From Candidatus Methanoperedens sp. (GTDB taxonomy: Archaea; Halobacteriota; Methanosarcinia; Methanosarcinales; Methanoperedenaceae), in contig JAPZAS010000033.1 in NCBI GenBank assembly GCA_027460525.1, positions 1 through 37,340 on the forward strand: 37,340 bases of DNA, in the 5' to 3' direction. This document shows positions 35,701 to 37,340 of the stretch, piece after piece; the first letter of the stretch is position 1, and every line of letters starts with the position of its first letter. The notes below the pieces were generated by a model. The model did not search any database and was not told the DNA's origin. It was given only the letters and a program-made list of their open reading frames with translations. The position numbers and the translations under genes are program-made.

Positions 35701-37340
35701 CAACTGCACCTATTGCCATATGGTTAAAAACAATAGTGAAGTCTGGGGGAATGCAACGTTAATATACAAGAACACAACCTCCCTTGTTGAACTTGAAAAA
35801 GAACGAAACAAACTGACAGCTTATGAGGGAGAGAGCATATACCTCGGTGATGGATATTCCATGAAAGTGGTGCAGATCTCCACGGAAAGGAGCGAGGCTT
35901 TAATCCAGCTTTTCAAAAACTATGGTATTGTAGATGAGTTCTCACTTCTTGTTGGCGTTCCTTATAACTATGAGGAATATATTACTATCGACAATGGAAC
36001 GTTCAGAACGCCCATTATTATATTGAATATGACCTCCATCTTCAAAGGCGCAAGCCAAAGCCTCATTAAGTTCAGTGGATTCAGGACAGCAAGAGTCCAT
36101 GCAGAAACCAATAGCACTTCATGCCTTGCCTGTCATCTGTACCGGTATTCCCCGGAAAAAGGACGGTATCTGGTCATCGACAGGGATGTCAAAGATAACC
36201 CCAATCATGATATAGTATATTACACCAATGTACTCGTTGATTTCGTATCTGAAAATAAAAGTAAGATATACTATAATAACGATGATTATGTTTTAAGCCA
36301 GATCAATACCAATTTTGGGAAATTTCTTCCCTCACCCACATCACAGAAATATCTAACCGAGGGGGAAACGTGGAACATTGGAGAGAACGTCTCATTGAAG
36401 CTTAATGGCGTCAGTACTGACAGCAAACAGGCATTGCTGGCTTTAATGATTAACAACAGCGTTGTCCAGGACTGGGCAGTTACCAGCGGGTCTGAGTTTA
36501 ATTACACGCGTGCACTCAGATATAAAGGATACGAAGATACCAATGTAACGGTTTTCAGCGCAAACCTTGCGTCGGTTGCCCAGGCAAATCCAAATTTCAT
36601 ATTACTTAAGAACGTTGTGGCGATTTCACCATCGATAAGGCAAACAACCGCCAACACCACAGTTTTTGGATTTAATAGCAGCTGGCTTTTCCCCAATGAT
36701 ACGTTTATAGTGGGGAAAGTCCCGGAGAATTTCCACGCACCTAACCTGTATACCGATCAAAGAGCGTGGGCTGATTGTGTTAAGTGCCATGATACCTCAA
36801 GAAAACTTAATATTCCAAATGTTGATGCTGTTTCATCAAGATTGGGAAAGCACTACAGGTTGAACATTAATGCCTCCGTTAAAACCCTTTTGTCGGATTC
36901 GATTGATAAAGCATGCTGGGCATGCCACACGTTGGATGGGCAGGAGCCGCAGGCGCATATTCCAACCTATGTTACACCAAGATATTGCAAATCCTGTCAC
37001 GTCTATCAGGAGAATCCAAATTTTGGGGCAATAAATATCAGCGATGAGCCTCACGCATCCGAACAGAACTGCCCGACCTGCCACATCCAGAATTCCCATA
37101 CTCTGGTCAGGTTTGATGTATCTCCTGTGATAAATAAAATTTCATTATCTAAAACTAAGGTAAGCAGGAATGAAACAGTTAAGCTGGTGGCTGAAGCAAT
37201 CGCTGGCTATAAATTCAAAATAAGAGCTGCTGAATATTTCCTGGATAAAATAGGCACATCTGGAAACGGGAGGCCTCTTAAACCGGTCGATGGGAAATTT
37301 GATTCGCAAATGAAAAACGTAACTTCGGATATCAATATAA
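32738..37340 (+). CDS. Giant S-layer-domain multiheme c-type cytochrome (partial, runs off the window)
   Basis: At least 1534 codons, open at the window end. The signal peptide is MKNDRRLIVIFTVLLVSISQ followed by YTLASA. I count 33 CxxCH sites plus one CX4CH (CNNNNCH, residue 910). Two non-heme blocks, about residues 1030-1120 (EGESIYLGDGYSMKVVQIS, with IILNMTSIFKGASQSLIKF) and 1204-1315 (EGETWNIGENVSLKLNGV), resemble the two halves of the archaeal S-layer family duplication domain. Heme clusters lie before, between and after them. Such fusions in ANME archaea are proposed to pass electrons through the S-layer. I chose the ATG at 32738 for its basic signal-peptide end; a GTG at 32762, six bases after AGGAGG, is an alternative. 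N-x-S/T sequons are abundant. Confidence 0.93.
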   Translation, partial: MKNDRRLIVIFTVLLVSISQYTLASAYPSYNTETDCRSCHGNTVDTHHHLVHYGKKVCTDCHAIKNNTVVIIRNCLICHPGTNHEGCISCHISGTPGNVNSTAPGLLNSTPPGNVNSTAFSLGVHVNITTDGFGLINNSDCWACHYNRDMHRSNIWQCADCHTGSGRPETPQAPKVRTHYLPSVTNYSCVDCHSKVTANPGTGIPNITSHYAQRPTVPTTNYCAYCHGPNATSPFQALNRTITEFKHDDPNWNGNATCRTCHSNSSVSADPLAKDKSSFHDMSWELGDAYNGTMKADCIICHIAKDPQFVLAPNPSHNTTGMNISTCYLCHGTGPGTKPQKLHSVVGAGGPDCISCHYIGSAFHNIDTTAINLSVHAGMNSQNASNAGVASINGACWGCHDTDGNISNNPSNQGMGDIFNTPKKCDDCHLSSGQYYTQTLAWGGLQVAQHYYGGTTIKAGNSSSNISSCINCHENVSEMLLPNNDTDTGSFPGDGVRLNGGNRSFYHYGKKRPELRIGSNENCPYCHQNSTTAFSNVMQNAGNSMLGNHTSDVVFTFPAHPAGLPSCTRCHGQDILHGANISKPVPNSDFCLKCHSNDRLKKDRHNGKVECIRCHTEKPSDVHNIKYILPDGSYRGINATSCGDCHDFSLQLPAFRLPFLAVNCTTCHQNSGLAKFSEAPIIPTPVKHSANPNSGALWNGSQQAYWDNAAQLSSCIYCHGNATHASKALGKIENIRSGNMPNQSITNTSYWCANCHYNKSNPAGNYSYNGTSYSPVPPEIQNMTGLVPAMANDNTTFFNHSLDVWSDSICVQCHGSSSPSTTAYFVHSIIPARGGPDCISCHNVNAMGAPLDKRINFSAFKEGVHRNLNSFAMNNTSLSDTADKACWACHGNATEPVGGHPLNYKTPKTCNNNNCHSLSQSPYNEPMVYSHFQNASLNGNPNNGTNYNITTSIQCQICHINSVVITDNHPQLALVSHYATKDNLIDSFNCTYCHMVKNNSEVWGNATLIYKNTTSLVELEKERNKLTAYEGESIYLGDGYSMKVVQISTERSEALIQLFKNYGIVDEFSLLVGVPYNYEEYITIDNGTFRTPIIILNMTSIFKGASQSLIKFSGFRTARVHAETNSTSCLACHLYRYSPEKGRYLVIDRDVKDNPNHDIVYYTNVLVDFVSENKSKIYYNNDDYVLSQINTNFGKFLPSPTSQKYLTEGETWNIGENVSLKLNGVSTDSKQALLALMINNSVVQDWAVTSGSEFNYTRALRYKGYEDTNVTVFSANLASVAQANPNFILLKNVVAISPSIRQTTANTTVFGFNSSWLFPNDTFIVGKVPENFHAPNLYTDQRAWADCVKCHDTSRKLNIPNVDAVSSRLGKHYRLNINASVKTLLSDSIDKACWACHTLDGQEPQAHIPTYVTPRYCKSCHVYQENPNFGAINISDEPHASEQNCPTCHIQNSHTLVRFDVSPVINKISLSKTKVSRNETVKLVAEAIAGYKFKIRAAEYFLDKIGTSGNGRPLKPVDGKFDSQMKNVTSDINI

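Noticed and set aside
33299-36696. Several minus-strand frames opposite the giant cytochrome
   Set aside because: They lack recognisable patterns, overlap a continuous 34-heme reading frame, and have no ribosome binding sites.
18640-37340. Borg-type extrachromosomal element origin because of in-frame tandem repeats and cytochromes
   Set aside because: The window is continuous with core chromosomal genes (lysS, coaD, gap, atwA), repeats lie in linkers, and no inverted terminal repeats or Borg-like gene strand bias are seen.

Overview
The window looks like chromosomal DNA of an anaerobic methane-oxidising archaeon of the ANME-2d type (Methanoperedens-like). Archaeal signs are a type II GAPDH, a class I lysyl-tRNA synthetase, an archaeal-type CoaD, a COG2150 ACT regulator and TATA-box promoters, several of them close to start codons. 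An AtwA protein (methyl-coenzyme M reductase activation component A2) points to a methanogen/ANME lineage. The many c-type multiheme cytochromes, one carrying S-layer domains, point to ANME-2 rather than an ordinary methanogen. The organism assignment is inference from gene content; no rRNA or mcr gene is present.

Region 1 (1-18.5 kb) is mostly housekeeping and accessory genes. It holds a TetR-ABC transporter-COG1361 operon (minus strand) with a palindromic operator; a relic of a second ABC ATPase; MscS; a small CooT-like gene directly upstream of GAPDH; a beta-helix bactofilin/acyltransferase-like protein; a PIN toxin-antitoxin pair; an ACT regulator; a flavodoxin; CoaD divergent from LysS; a five-gene minus-strand operon (TPR, PQQ-like propeller, amidohydrolase, universal stress protein, CBS); AtwA; and SppA.

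Region 2 (18.6-32 kb) is an extracellular electron transfer island on the plus strand. Four secreted proteins each contain the same eight-heme module. In motif order and flanking sequence it resembles the nanowire cytochrome OmcZ of Geobacter: an N-terminal PPVxQ..G segment, a DGHY/DNHY..SY motif, an IHNI motif and a final GYGHIGN..DC..CH. Each is followed by IPT/TIG-like beta domains. Between the third and fourth lies a secreted subtilisin-like protease. OmcZ maturation depends on a subtilisin-like protease (OzpA) that removes a C-terminal part, so the cluster looks like an archaeal OmcZ/OzpA-type nanowire system, expanded into paralogues with different adhesive or linker domains. A fifth protein shares a novel N-terminal domain with the fourth but ends in a single CxxCH. 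The first two cytochrome genes share a duplicated promoter/leader with a palindrome, and the first appears to start with AUA.

Region 3 (32.7 kb to the window end) is the first 1534 codons of a giant cytochrome with 33 CxxCH and one CX4CH motif, interrupted by S-layer-family domains. It is open at the window edge. Such S-layer/cytochrome fusions are proposed to carry electrons through the archaeal S-layer. A working model (inference) is that the giant cytochrome conducts across the S-layer and the protease-matured octaheme proteins form or decorate extracellular wires. No tRNA, rRNA, transposase or CRISPR array was recognised.
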